Source: a virus. From it: DNA of 21,777 bases. The first letter of the stretch is position 1; the number at the start of each line of letters is the position of its first letter. The stretch is taken from IMG/VR virus record IMGVR_UViG_3300025128_000396, positions 1-21,777 of that record; one strand, given 5' to 3'. Positions 1 to 8,888 of this stretch are shown here, piece by piece. The translations under genes and the position numbers were made by a program. The notes beneath the pieces were generated by a model. It worked only from the letters and a program-made list of their open reading frames with translations. It did not search any database and was not told the origin of the DNA.

Positions 1-750
1 GGTGCCGTCGCTGTCGTCCACATACATGATAGTTGCGCTGTCGAGGCTGGCGTTATTTAGCCGGATAAACCCAGCGCCCGGATCGGCGTCAGTTGTGGTG
101 GTCGAATACTGCATCGACACGCCGGCGTGACCCGTGCTGCCTTGCGGCACGCCAAGCGCCAAGGCGCCGGTACTAGCCGTGAAAGCGGCTGTCGCACTGC
201 CTGCTGCGCCAGCGGTCGGAGTGACCGTGCTGACGCTGACGCTGCTGACGCGACCTGTAACAGCTTCGATGCTGTTGCCGTCACTGGCAAATCCCAGCAG
301 CTTGTCCGCGCGCGCCGTAGCATCATCCACAAACTCAGGCGTTGTAATTGACGTGGTGCGCGAAACCTTAAACGATCGATCGAGCTGCTCTTGCAGATTC
401 TGCGAGACCATCGTCAGGCGATCAAGGCCGTCCTCATGGGACTCGGCTGGGAACGGATCATTTTCCACATAGTCGGTTGACTGCGTCAGCGCCAGGTTGC
501 GGCGAATGACAACCGTTTCGCCGGATGCCGGGGTGTTGCCCGTAGTAAAAGTGACATTGCCGCCGCTATCGTTTCCGGCGTTGCTGACGGTGTAATGCGT
601 CGTGAGCGTCTTGACCGTTTCGGCCCCGGTGCTTGCGCGAATGATGACCTCAAGATCCGCATCGGCAAAGATTTTGAACGCATACGCGAACGCGGTGGTC
701 GAGCCGTTTCCGCTATAGCTGTTTTTTGTGGTGGTTGAGCTGACACTCAT
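1..750 (-). CDS. Tail fibre protein, N-terminal part (T7 gp17-like), cut by left edge
   Basis: The frame from ATG 750 stays open for exactly 250 codons to the window edge, so only the N-terminal part is present. The start is MSVSSTTTKNSYSGNGSTTA, followed by AFAYAFKIFADADLEVI and a later block around DYVENDPFPAESHEDGLDRL. This pattern is the N-terminal virion-anchoring domain known from T7 tail fibres and many podovirus fibres or spikes. From about residue 150 it becomes low-complexity (S/T/A/V/G rich), as fibre shafts do. The ATG overlaps the TGA of the upstream 1049-aa gene as ATGA, so translation is probably coupled. The receptor-binding end is outside the window. An 86-aa reading in another frame over the same bases is a shadow. 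Confidence 0.88.
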   Translation of the reverse strand, partial: MSVSSTTTKNSYSGNGSTTAFAYAFKIFADADLEVIIRASTGAETVKTLTTHYTVSNAGNDSGGNVTFTTGNTPASGETVVIRRNLALTQSTDYVENDPFPAESHEDGLDRLTMVSQNLQEQLDRSFKVSRTTSITTPEFVDDATARADKLLGFASDGNSIEAVTGRVSSVSVSTVTPTAGAAGSATAAFTASTGALALGVPQGSTGHAGVSMQYSTTTTDADPGAGFIRLNNASLDSATIMYVDDSDGT

Positions 751-3700
751 CGCCTGATTTTCCCTTGTTCGTTGTATACGTCCTTGATTGTGATGAAGTC
801 GCGATAAGCGCGCGCAACGTCTCGATACTCCGGCATGGCAAACACGACCTCTAGGCCAGCGTCGTAGAAGCGGTCTTCAACCTCGCGCATGGCGCGGCGT
901 TGCTCCTTCTCGGTCATGCTAATAAACGCGACCGAGCTGACTAGGTTGTTAAGCGCCTGCGTGAATGTTTCCGCTGTGCCTGTCGTCGGGTTCTGCACGC
1001 TGATTGTTTTCTTTGCCGCGCGCGTCCACTCCGACTGAAACGCCTCACTAAAGGCAAAGCCGTCTGCTGCTTCCTTGGCAGTGCGCAGCGGCCCGTTGAG
1101 CGTGATCTGCAGGCGCTGCAGCGCGTTAGGCTCTTCGCCCTGTCGGATATTGAATGGCAAGATCAGATTGTACGCAGCCAGCACTGGATTGACGTCAAAC
1201 CGCACACCCATTTCGCGCTCTTCGCCGAATACGTCGTACTGGATCGCCGACGTCTCATCGCTGGCACCGCCCATGATCACGCGATCGTTCAGCATCGAGT
1301 TCCACTGCGCCAACGCATCACGAATGCCGGCGCCTACCGTGCCTTTTATCGTGCCGACTAGCTCGTATTGCGGGTTGCCGTCAGGGCCAGGAGGCATCCC
1401 TTGCACCTCTTCTAGCGTGTAATAATCGACGGCACCGCTGGGTCTGCGCTGCGTGGGATCTACTGCGCGCTCACCAGCTCGAATCGCTGCCGAGTACGGC
1501 ATACCTGACTTGAGTGGCCCCTCAAGCGCCAGACTGATATCGCCTTTTTCAAACGCCTCAACAATCTCGCCAATAATCTGAACCATTGGCATTTCAGTAA
1601 AGTATTGCGCACCCGCAGCGATCGCGTTGGTTGCAAGAGAGTTTCGCGCTTCGGGATCGTTGGTGCGGCGCATACGCTCAACCGTCGTTGCTGCGATGCC
1701 AAGGATAGCGCCGACCGGCTCAAGACCCGCATAGCTCACATAAGTCAGTGCGCCATTTGGAACGCCGGTGCGCGGATCAAACATCGGCAAGTCGTCGCCG
1801 TCTGCGTCCTTCGGCCAGTCGTCGCCTTTAAACACAAGCGAATACGGACGCCAGCCTGGCGGCAGCATATTGCGTTGATTTTCATCTTTCGGCATCGCCC
1901 CGGTAACACGTCCCGACGATGCGTATTCGGCAAAGGTGTACATGACGCCGAAGCCCATACCGGCGCGCGCGATTGCCTTCTGTCGTGCGACTGGATCTTT
2001 AAAGTATCCACCAGACACGCCCATGCGTTCCATTGAGCGCAGAATTGCGTTGGTCGGTGCGCTGACAAACGGAAGCAGGACGCGGCCAAAAAACGGTACA
2101 TACTTATGAAAGTTGCTTGTAAGGTCGCGCATAAGACCCAAGTCGGTCGTGAGCGTGTTGTAGCGCGCGGCCTCATCAAGCTGGTTTGCATATGAGCGCG
2201 GATCAAGAATGACCATCGCTGCGTTATCAAGAGCTTCCTGATCAGTCTTTCCTAGCGACCTCGCCATCATCGCGGAATGATATGCTTCAGAATACAGCTC
2301 GCCGCGCTGACTATAGACGCGCCAGAAATCATCAGCGGACATCAAAGCCCGGCCCGGTATGCGGATGGTTTTACCAGTAGCATCAGCAAACCGACCAGGC
2401 ATACCGCTCAGATTAAGATTTTCGGCGCTGATCGCTTTAAGCTGACCACCTTCGATTTTTGTTAGAGCGTCCGCGCCTTGCTCATACTTAAAGGTTTTGC
2501 CTGCGGTAATCAGAGCATCCTTAGTCGAACGGCTCCAACCGTAGACGCGCGCCATCGCTTGTCCGGCATACACACCGTCAGCGGTGCTGCCAAAACCAGC
2601 GCGGCCATACCCCTTTGACATATCTGCGCCGGTGAGCGCGCTTACGCCTTTGCCAATGCCGCGCTCGACGCCGCCGACTAAACCGGCCAGCACTTCCTCG
2701 GCTGTCTGGTACGCCATGAAAACGGGCGTGGCGAAGAAGTTTTTGACGTGGGTATAGGTCCAGCTCAACAGACCGTTGACGTACACTTCCTGGAACACGC
2801 CGTTAGCCTTACTGAGGTAGCCGCGAAAAGCATACGCATGAATTGCCGCTGACGGGTTGTTGCCGCCCTCCTCTGCTGCGCGCAACAAGCCTGCTGCAAG
2901 GCGTTTTGCTTCGCCTGCGCCGCCAGTCGAGCGCAATATCTCTGCCGCTGCTTGCGCCTGTGCTTCTGCCGTTCGCGCGCTGGCCGGAATGTTGAAGGCA
3001 GACAATGCGCGCGCAATTTCCGTCTGCATTCCTTTGACTTGCATCTGTATGCCGGCGTGGATTGCCATCTGTTTGCGAAAATTCAGCAGGGTGGCTGAAT
3101 CGTCAGCGCCGTCGCGTATCGTTCGCGCCAAGTCGGTCAGCCGCTCGCCCGATCGGACCAGCAAAATGCGCGCGGCAGTGGCTTGCTCAGCGTTGAGCAG
3201 CTCGCCGGTCTTGCGCTTGAGAATGGTCCGGGTAAAGCCCAGCTCGTCAGCAAGTAGCTCTTCAGCTCTATCAAGCGTCTCACCGTGACCGATTACGCCG
3301 CGCTTTGCTGCCTCAGTCGGGTCAGCGTAAATCTCGCTGACCTCGTTGAACATGTTCTTGACGTCGTCGCCGGTTTTTAAGTTTTGAAAATTGAAGTCCA
3401 GACCGTCTTCGCCGCTTCGCACAAAGTTGCTGACCCGCTCTGGCTCCGTAGCTCGAACAACACCAGCGGCGTCTATGTTATCGGCTGCACCAGCCTCGCC
3501 TGCGCCAGGGCGCAGTGCGGCTTGTGCGTCACCAACAACATCGGCAACCGGATCTGCATCAAGCGCGTCCAAGGCTTCAACCGTTGGTGGCGGATTGATT
3601 GCGTCTGTGGCTACGCCACCGGCTTCGTCGAATCGCTGTTGGCCTTCTGTCGACAATAGCCTCGGCGCAAGCTGCTCTTGCCGCTGCTGGTATGGATCAG

Positions 3701-3896
3701 GTTCGCCCAGCTCACGCTTCGGCAGCGCAATGCCTTCCTCGACCGACGTAGGCACGCCCTCGTCCGCACGTCGTGGTGCTTTGCCGAGCATTTGAAACAG
3801 CTCGCTAACCAGACCAGCGACCTGTACGCCCTCGTCATCAGGCGCAAGGGTGCCGCCCCGACGCGAAGCGTCGGCTGCTTGTTCTGAAATTGCCAT
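747..3896 (-). CDS. Large internal virion / DNA-ejection protein (T7 gp16 position)
   Basis: This 1049-aa protein lies directly before the tail fibre, the position of the largest ejection protein (gp16) in T7-like phages. The first 200 residues are acidic, Pro/Ala-rich and probably flexible. The middle has long helical stretches. A block around residues 530-700 (ALMSADDFWRVYSQRGELYSE, then ILDPRSYANQLDEAARYNTL, then VPFFGRVLLPFVSAPTNAIL) resembles the LPD38-type domain of large phage polyvalent proteins and contains hydrophobic segments. I see no lytic transglycosylase motif like the one at the N-terminus of T7 gp16. The start is ATG 3896 with a modest GGA at 3906-3904. It is the first gene after an intrinsic terminator, so it needs readthrough or its own promoter. 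Role by position: injected inner-core protein. The domain name is from memory. Confidence 0.72.
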   Translation of the reverse strand: MAISEQAADASRRGGTLAPDDEGVQVAGLVSELFQMLGKAPRRADEGVPTSVEEGIALPKRELGEPDPYQQRQEQLAPRLLSTEGQQRFDEAGGVATDAINPPPTVEALDALDADPVADVVGDAQAALRPGAGEAGAADNIDAAGVVRATEPERVSNFVRSGEDGLDFNFQNLKTGDDVKNMFNEVSEIYADPTEAAKRGVIGHGETLDRAEELLADELGFTRTILKRKTGELLNAEQATAARILLVRSGERLTDLARTIRDGADDSATLLNFRKQMAIHAGIQMQVKGMQTEIARALSAFNIPASARTAEAQAQAAAEILRSTGGAGEAKRLAAGLLRAAEEGGNNPSAAIHAYAFRGYLSKANGVFQEVYVNGLLSWTYTHVKNFFATPVFMAYQTAEEVLAGLVGGVERGIGKGVSALTGADMSKGYGRAGFGSTADGVYAGQAMARVYGWSRSTKDALITAGKTFKYEQGADALTKIEGGQLKAISAENLNLSGMPGRFADATGKTIRIPGRALMSADDFWRVYSQRGELYSEAYHSAMMARSLGKTDQEALDNAAMVILDPRSYANQLDEAARYNTLTTDLGLMRDLTSNFHKYVPFFGRVLLPFVSAPTNAILRSMERMGVSGGYFKDPVARQKAIARAGMGFGVMYTFAEYASSGRVTGAMPKDENQRNMLPPGWRPYSLVFKGDDWPKDADGDDLPMFDPRTGVPNGALTYVSYAGLEPVGAILGIAATTVERMRRTNDPEARNSLATNAIAAGAQYFTEMPMVQIIGEIVEAFEKGDISLALEGPLKSGMPYSAAIRAGERAVDPTQRRPSGAVDYYTLEEVQGMPPGPDGNPQYELVGTIKGTVGAGIRDALAQWNSMLNDRVIMGGASDETSAIQYDVFGEEREMGVRFDVNPVLAAYNLILPFNIRQGEEPNALQRLQITLNGPLRTAKEAADGFAFSEAFQSEWTRAAKKTISVQNPTTGTAETFTQALNNLVSSVAFISMTEKEQRRAMREVEDRFYDAGLEVVFAMPEYRDVARAYRDFITIKDVYNEQGKIRR

Positions 3897-3907
3897 GCGT
3901 TATTCCA

Positions 3908-3933
3908 ATAAAAAAGGCGCCCGAAGGCGCCTT
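3908..3933 (-). terminator. Intrinsic terminator with UUCG loop
   Basis: On the minus strand an 8-bp stem AAGGCGCC / GGCGCCTT closes a TTCG tetraloop (plus-strand stem 3914-3921 with 3926-3933) and is followed by a short T-run. It lies between the stop of the 53-aa gene and the start of the 1049-aa gene. The stem is perfect. The short U-tract suggests partial termination that lowers the level of the distal ejection protein and tail fibre. Confidence 0.85.
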
Positions 3934-3952
3934 GTTTCTTCACAAAGCAAGA

Positions 3953-4114
3953 TTACTCTTGCTTAAATTGGTCCGGTAATTCCGCTTCTTCTTCAGCGGT
4001 CAGCTCTTCCGGTGGATTGCCAAAATAGGCGAGGTCTAGATACGTCTCTCGATCCATCGGAAGACCCATACGCTTCATCAACGTAACTACGTCATCACTG
4101 CCATGCTGGAGCAT
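3953..4114 (-). CDS. Small acidic conserved phage protein (53 aa)
   Basis: The start is placed at ATG 4114 because a full AGGAGGT (4125-4119) precedes it by four bases, inside the end of the upstream 741-aa gene. The two genes overlap by 20 nt. A longer reading to 4159 would ignore this site. The protein has a basic N-terminal half (LMKRMGLPMDRETYLDLAYF) and a very acidic C-terminal part (GNPPEELTAEEEAELPDQFK). I recognise the motif 'R-E-x-Y-L-D-L-A-Y ... P-P-E-E-L' from small uncharacterised proteins in proteobacterial and phage genomes, but no function is established. It is followed immediately by an intrinsic terminator. It could be a small virion component or an accessory protein; I do not assign a role. 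Confidence 0.75.
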   Translation of the reverse strand: MLQHGSDDVVTLMKRMGLPMDRETYLDLAYFGNPPEELTAEEEAELPDQFKQE

Positions 4115-6320
4115 TGATACCTCCTGCTGCTTGTTCAACGGCTTGTCGGACTTCGTCAATCGACAAATCTCCGTTGCTATAGCTGCGCCAAATGTCGTCT
4201 ATAGCCTGCACATTTTTAGCAGTTTTAAAGCGACCCGTAAACATACCGCGCACCGCCTCCCAAGTTATAGATTGCAGCTCGCGCGGCAATATCCCCAGCT
4301 CTTCAGCAGCTTGTCTGTATGCTTCCGCATAGAGACCATATGTCCCCTGCACACCCGTTAGAGATGAATTTGCAGAAGCCTGCCAGCCCTCCGGCTGTTT
4401 GGCCTTCAACGGGGTTGAGCCGAAATTATGATGCACCTCTCGGCTTGCCCCAGACAAAGGACGCAACAGCGCCGCAGCAACGGCGTGCGTGTCAATTGTT
4501 ACATCGCCGTTTGCGCTATTAGGCTCAATGATGTTGTTATAGAAACTGCGCACTTTATGCTTTGAGCCAAGTATGTCGGTCATCAAAGCGCGATCACCAT
4601 TACTTTCGTATGCGCGCACAGCTTTAGATATTTCGACAAGCGACCCCCAGCCAGTTCCACTGGGCTGTCCCTTATCAGTCATAACAACATCACCAAAATC
4701 GCCTTCCGGCATAATTACGCGATGTGATCTGTCGTTATATGTCTCGTCATAAAGGCGAACAAAAAACGCCTTCATTTCTGGCTCCGCAAGATCGTCTAGG
4801 CTTTTGCCCGACATTGCTTCACGCAAGGTTTTGTATTTATCGCCAGAGAAAACCTCTTCCATGCGACGAGCCATGTCATCGCTAAATTGGAAAGACCTTT
4901 GGTTTGTCAGAATATCGAGTGTGCGCTCGGCAAGCGAAACATTCACAAACCAATCTTTTTGCGGAGACAGCGCAGCCATCACGCCCGCAACGGATGTATC
5001 AGGTACATTAAATCTTGCAGAGAACTCCTGCGAAATTTTGTTGGCGCCAGCGTACCAGAGCTTAGATCGCTGGCGCGTTTGCTCCGGCACGCGGTTGTGT
5101 AGCCAAATTAAATTTTCTTTTGCGTCATTTACAAACTGACCTGCAAACTCAACAGGATCAGCCGACGCATCAGCGCGCGCACCGGGATAAATTCTCAGAA
5201 TATCTGTGTTGCGCTGTAAGACCTTTGGATCAGCAGATACTGCTTCGTACCCAATGTTTAGCTGCGAGGCCACGGGGTCTTCTGATCGACGTGCGCCCGT
5301 CGGAAATCTGGCGCTTACCATGCGTGACTGTTCTGGCAGGGAGACAGTCGTTTTTGGCACAGAGACAGGGTCTTTTGGCACAGGCCCAACGCCCATGCCC
5401 AGCGTGTTGCCGCCGCCTATCATATCAACGCCACGATCGAGCGCCTGGTCAACGCCGCGTGCTGCGGAGCCACCAGCGGCAGTTATTTGCCCAACAAGGT
5501 CAGCAATCTTCTGGCCCTGATCAGTTTTAAGAAGCTCCTTACTTTTTCTCACCGCCGCAGGAACCGCGCGAATCAGCGCCTCACTGCCACCAAGAAACGC
5601 CAACGCTTCCACAGCGGTTTTGACGCGGTTCTGCCAATCAGAACTATCGGGATCTGTCGCCAACAAATTGCGCACCGCAGCAGCGGCTGGCGAAGCGGTG
5701 TCCTCAGAAATCATATTGAAAATGTTTTCGTCGTTTGGCGAAATGCCGAAATAGCCAGTCAGGCTATCCGCAACGACAGAGGCTAACACCGGCGAAGCGC
5801 CAACAGCGCGTAGCGCCTTGAAACCAGTCACCGCTGGCAAAACATACTGTCCGGTCATACTACCGGCAGCGCCTAAGACCTTAGCGCCGGGGCGACCCTC
5901 AAACGCCACGTCACTCGCCTCATCCATCATTTTAGTAAATTGATCAACCTTGTCCTGGTCAACAAGTCCAAGTCCGCTCGCGGTATTGGCAACGAACTTA
6001 ACAACACCTGAAGTAAGACCGCTGAAAATTGAATCGAGCGCAAATCCAACGTCGCCTATTTTTCTGAAGATGCTTTGATCTGGTGCCTCTTCCGCCTCTG
6101 CAGGTACTCCTGCCTCTATTGGTGTGGTGGGCGCTTCAATCTGCGGTGCTGGTGCAGGTTGATTGATTGCGACAGGCACGCCCATGACCATGCCATGCGG
6201 TGCGCCGTCGCTGTCGAACTCAACGTTGGCAAAGTCGTCTATCCCAAGCTGCGAAAAGTCCGTCTGGCTGACAGACGCGGCGACCTGATACTCGTCAGTC
6301 ATGTCGTCAAAACTGCTCAT
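4095..6320 (-). CDS. Internal virion-region protein with a VTIDTHA motif, possibly enzymatic (741 aa)
   Basis: The start is ATG 6320, which shares one base with the TGA of the 536-aa gene; the frame also has a TTG at 6323. Residues 1-270 are acidic at first, then hydrophobic or helical with glycine-rich stretches (for example VGFALDSIFSGLTSGVVKFV), which could contact a membrane. From about residue 420 to the end there is a compact, more conserved-looking domain. It has AALSPQKDWFVNVSLAERTL near 450, a KHKVRSFYNNIIEP block near 587-600 and VTIDTHA near 607-613. The spacing Lys ... (V/T)xDTHA is reminiscent of HhH-GPD DNA glycosylases (endonuclease III has a VDTH segment), but I cannot confirm homology. 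It lies among ejection proteins, so it is probably packaged and perhaps injected. Confidence 0.7.
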   Translation of the reverse strand: MSSFDDMTDEYQVAASVSQTDFSQLGIDDFANVEFDSDGAPHGMVMGVPVAINQPAPAPQIEAPTTPIEAGVPAEAEEAPDQSIFRKIGDVGFALDSIFSGLTSGVVKFVANTASGLGLVDQDKVDQFTKMMDEASDVAFEGRPGAKVLGAAGSMTGQYVLPAVTGFKALRAVGASPVLASVVADSLTGYFGISPNDENIFNMISEDTASPAAAAVRNLLATDPDSSDWQNRVKTAVEALAFLGGSEALIRAVPAAVRKSKELLKTDQGQKIADLVGQITAAGGSAARGVDQALDRGVDMIGGGNTLGMGVGPVPKDPVSVPKTTVSLPEQSRMVSARFPTGARRSEDPVASQLNIGYEAVSADPKVLQRNTDILRIYPGARADASADPVEFAGQFVNDAKENLIWLHNRVPEQTRQRSKLWYAGANKISQEFSARFNVPDTSVAGVMAALSPQKDWFVNVSLAERTLDILTNQRSFQFSDDMARRMEEVFSGDKYKTLREAMSGKSLDDLAEPEMKAFFVRLYDETYNDRSHRVIMPEGDFGDVVMTDKGQPSGTGWGSLVEISKAVRAYESNGDRALMTDILGSKHKVRSFYNNIIEPNSANGDVTIDTHAVAAALLRPLSGASREVHHNFGSTPLKAKQPEGWQASANSSLTGVQGTYGLYAEAYRQAAEELGILPRELQSITWEAVRGMFTGRFKTAKNVQAIDDIWRSYSNGDLSIDEVRQAVEQAAGGINAPAWQ

Positions 6321-7930
6321 CAATCAAATATCCGCAGGTCAAATGCTTTGTTTAGCGTGTTGTTGAAACCAAGCAGCAGCATGTCGGGGCTACCCGCTGC
6401 TAATTGCGCAGCAACCGCTTTCTGCACTTCTTCAAGGCTTGCTGTCGCCGGGTTTGGAATTTTACCTTTCAGCGTTGGGGTGAGTAACGAATACCCCGAA
6501 ATCAATGATTGTGTTTTGAATTGCTCAAACTGTGCTTCGAACCTCGGTTTCTGCAGCTTAATTAAACGATCCGCTTCAGCCATAACATCCTGATACGAAA
6601 CGCCGGGATTGGCTCGGATAAAGCGACGGATGTCGCGCGTTGATTGGAGATATGCTTGTCGAGATGGCGTGCCGATCAGCTCTCTATCAGCCAACTCGGT
6701 ATATCTGAACGTCGCTTTGAACTCGTTGATAGCGTCTGTTTCAGCTTCGCCGCGCTCTTGCTCCAAAGTGTTGAGCATGCCCGTGTACCACTGCCTCGTC
6801 ACTTTGTCTTTGTTCGCCAACAGCTCTTCGTAACTTAGCTGGTTCAGGCTTTCTTTTTCTTCTAGGTCAGCCTCTGCATCGTCGGTTGCTGCAGACTTTT
6901 TCGGGAACGCGCCGCCTTCGGACTCAGATTCTAGGCTACGCAGCAAGGCATCCACTTGTGACGGCTTCGTGAAATAACCAGCCGAAAGCAGCCGGTCCAA
7001 ATCGTTTCTAGCCTGTTCAACAGCCTCGGGGTCGTCGCGGTCCACGTTCACGATTGACCTGTGCAGAGCGTCGTTCGCTTGGTTGTCCTGCTCTTCCTTC
7101 TGCTCGCGCAGGTTCGTCCGCAGCTTGATTATGTTGTTGGCTTGCTTGGTCGCATCGTTGGCAATGTCGCTTAATTTCTCAGGCGTCAGGTTTGCTGCGG
7201 CGCTTTGCAGAACCGTGTCGGCTAAATTGCCCTCACGAAACTGCTGCACGATTGTCATCACGTCTGCGCCTGGCGCGTTTATGTGGGCGGCAAGCGTGTT
7301 TTCTACCAGATCCTCATAGTAGACCTCGCTGCGCTTCTGCACTTCTTCTGCGCCGATATCTCCCAAGGAGTCACCAATGCGCACTTGTCCTGACACCGCA
7401 GCAGATATGCGAGCCGTTGGACCTAAAGATAGATTTGCGGCAATCTTTACTGACGAATCTGTGTCTACAGTGAGATTGGCTTCTGCCGCTGCAACCACGC
7501 GCGCGTTATTTAATTTCGTAAACGACAGCAATCCCTGCGTCTGCACCTTTGTTGCAGACGCGGCGAACGATCGCCGCGCTAGGCTGTTAGACAGCGTCTT
7601 GCTGTATTTATCGATGAGGATCTTGCTGCCTGTGCGGTACTGCTGCTCCGCTGCAGACATATTTGGATTTTTCAGTGTTTGCGTTTCTAGGTCGGCCAGC
7701 TCAAGTTGCAATGCGCTCTGCGCACGTAACGCCTCACTCTCAGCGCCGATTTCGGCTTTCTTAAATCCGAAGTCCGCAATCTTTTTGCCAGTCTGCGCAA
7801 ACTCTAGATTGCTGTCGGTAAAGGCGCGTGCGGGTGCCGTCATCGCTGAAGCATTTAGCTGGGCCGTGATCGGTAAGCCTTGGCCCTTGCGTGGCCGCTG
7901 GAATTGCGCGTCGTAGGTTGGAACCTTCAT
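6320..7930 (-). CDS. Internal virion protein (T7 gp15 position, 536 aa)
   Basis: This is a soluble, strongly helical protein with many Ala/Glu/Gln/Lys residues and heptad-like stretches (for example TNLREQKEEQDNQANDALHR and ADLEEKESLNQLSYEELLAN). The N-terminus MKVPTYDAQFQRPRKGQG is typical of podovirus internal core proteins. No catalytic motif is visible. It sits after the gp14-like gene and before the large ejection proteins, the place of gp15 in T7. It is shorter than T7 gp15 (747 aa as I recall it). The ATG at 7930 shares one base with the TAA of the preceding gene. Expected role: part of the inner core stacked on the portal and later ejected to form the DNA channel. The role is inferred from position and composition. 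Confidence 0.75.
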   Translation of the reverse strand: MKVPTYDAQFQRPRKGQGLPITAQLNASAMTAPARAFTDSNLEFAQTGKKIADFGFKKAEIGAESEALRAQSALQLELADLETQTLKNPNMSAAEQQYRTGSKILIDKYSKTLSNSLARRSFAASATKVQTQGLLSFTKLNNARVVAAAEANLTVDTDSSVKIAANLSLGPTARISAAVSGQVRIGDSLGDIGAEEVQKRSEVYYEDLVENTLAAHINAPGADVMTIVQQFREGNLADTVLQSAAANLTPEKLSDIANDATKQANNIIKLRTNLREQKEEQDNQANDALHRSIVNVDRDDPEAVEQARNDLDRLLSAGYFTKPSQVDALLRSLESESEGGAFPKKSAATDDAEADLEEKESLNQLSYEELLANKDKVTRQWYTGMLNTLEQERGEAETDAINEFKATFRYTELADRELIGTPSRQAYLQSTRDIRRFIRANPGVSYQDVMAEADRLIKLQKPRFEAQFEQFKTQSLISGYSLLTPTLKGKIPNPATASLEEVQKAVAAQLAAGSPDMLLLGFNNTLNKAFDLRIFD

Positions 7931-8454
7931 TACACGATCTGACTTATTCTATAGCCGCTCATTGCGGCGGAACTTACGGCACCAAACATCTGGCTGCGCG
8001 CTTGGATGTCTGCAGCCATCTTCTGCGATCGGCCCTCAAGCAGAGTGAGCTGACCAGCTAGTCGCTGGTTGACGCCCTGCTGCCGCATACGCCCGGCATC
8101 GGTCGCCGCCTGCAGCCTAATGGTCTGCACATCTTCCTCTGCCTCGTTGGCGTTCTGCATCATCACCTCTAGCGGCGTGCCGCTGCTGGCAATGACGCCA
8201 GACTTGCGAAACGCTACACCTGCGCGCGCCTGCAGCTTGCCGAAGTCCTCACGGAACTCGCGCACCTCGCGATCGCCGACGCGCTCGCGCAGCTTGGCTT
8301 CCTGATCAGAGACACGCGCGTTTCGATCGCGGATCGACTTATTGTATTCGGCAGTCGCCAGCGCAGCTTTACCCGCAGCCTTTGTGCCGCGCGCCGCCTG
8401 CATTTGCCCGAAGGCCGAGATTGCCGAACCGGCTATTGCAAGTTCTACTCCCAT
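7930..8454 (-). CDS. Internal virion protein (T7 gp14-like, 174 aa)
   Basis: A hydrophobic glycine/alanine N-terminus (MGVELAIAGSAISAFGQMQA) is followed by a long, charged, probably coiled-coil helix rich in Arg, Gln and Glu. A GVIASSGTPLEVMMQNANEA block lies mid-protein, and RLQAATDAGRMRQQGVNQRL follows. This arrangement and block are characteristic of the gp14 family of podovirus internal or ejection proteins, which insert into the outer membrane during DNA injection. Its length is close to T7 gp14 (196 aa). The ATG lies 10 nt inside the end of the preceding GNAT gene, so translation is coupled. Assignment is good by motif and position. Confidence 0.82.
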   Translation of the reverse strand: MGVELAIAGSAISAFGQMQAARGTKAAGKAALATAEYNKSIRDRNARVSDQEAKLRERVGDREVREFREDFGKLQARAGVAFRKSGVIASSGTPLEVMMQNANEAEEDVQTIRLQAATDAGRMRQQGVNQRLAGQLTLLEGRSQKMAADIQARSQMFGAVSSAAMSGYRISQIV

Positions 8455-8888
8455 ATTCGCGCATACCTTTCATAGTCAGCACCGTCCGCGCCGTAGCGCA
8501 GCATCGTGCCTTCGTGTTTCATTCCCAAAAAACGCGCCCAGCGCGCCAGCTCCGGCCAGTCGCTTCGCATCGCAGCTTGCACGCGCCAAAACCCATGCTC
8601 TTCGGCCACATTGAGCAGCCCGGTTCTTGCGATCCTTGCTGCCGCGCGCGAATGCTTGGCTATCCTGTCCGCACCGAGCAACCACGCCTCGCCGACGCCC
8701 TCCCAAAGCGGAGCGATGCCAGCGGCACCAACCAGGTATCCATTGTCGATCGCAGAAAACGCCATGCCCGGATGCACGAGGTTTGGCATAAATGCGCCCA
8801 ACTTCGTTGGTGGGCGGTTGCGGTCGTCGTTTAGTTCGCCCTCAAGAAGTGCTTCGCCATGCGCGACCTCAAACGGAACCAGCCTCAC
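8445..8888 (-). CDS. GNAT-fold acetyltransferase-like phage protein (T7 gp13 position)
   Basis: This 147-aa protein starts at GTG 8888, which overlaps the TGA of tail tubular protein B as GTGA. The pattern is that of a small GNAT fold: a beta-rich first half (FSAIDNGYLVGAAGIAPLWE), a central WLLGADRIAKHSRAAARIAR segment where an acyl-CoA-binding turn would lie, and a C-terminal WPELARWARFLGMKHEGTML block typical of GNAT relatives. T7 gene 13 encodes a DUF2833/GNAT-like protein at the same place between the tail tube and inner core genes. It may be a virion-assembly factor that has lost catalysis, or an enzyme that modifies a virion or host protein. No substrate can be read from the sequence. 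Confidence 0.78.
   Translation of the reverse strand: MRLVPFEVAHGEALLEGELNDDRNRPPTKLGAFMPNLVHPGMAFSAIDNGYLVGAAGIAPLWEGVGEAWLLGADRIAKHSRAAARIARTGLLNVAEEHGFWRVQAAMRSDWPELARWARFLGMKHEGTMLRYGADGADYERYARIWE

Noticed and set aside
486-746. 86-aa minus-strand ORF near the left end
   Set aside because: It is a shadow of the tail fibre frame; the fibre frame carries the recognisable domain and the ATGA coupling.
5120-5530. 136-aa and other long plus-strand ORFs throughout the window
   Set aside because: All lie antisense to genes with recognised products, have shadow-like Arg/Ser/Ala/Pro-rich compositions and no family motif.
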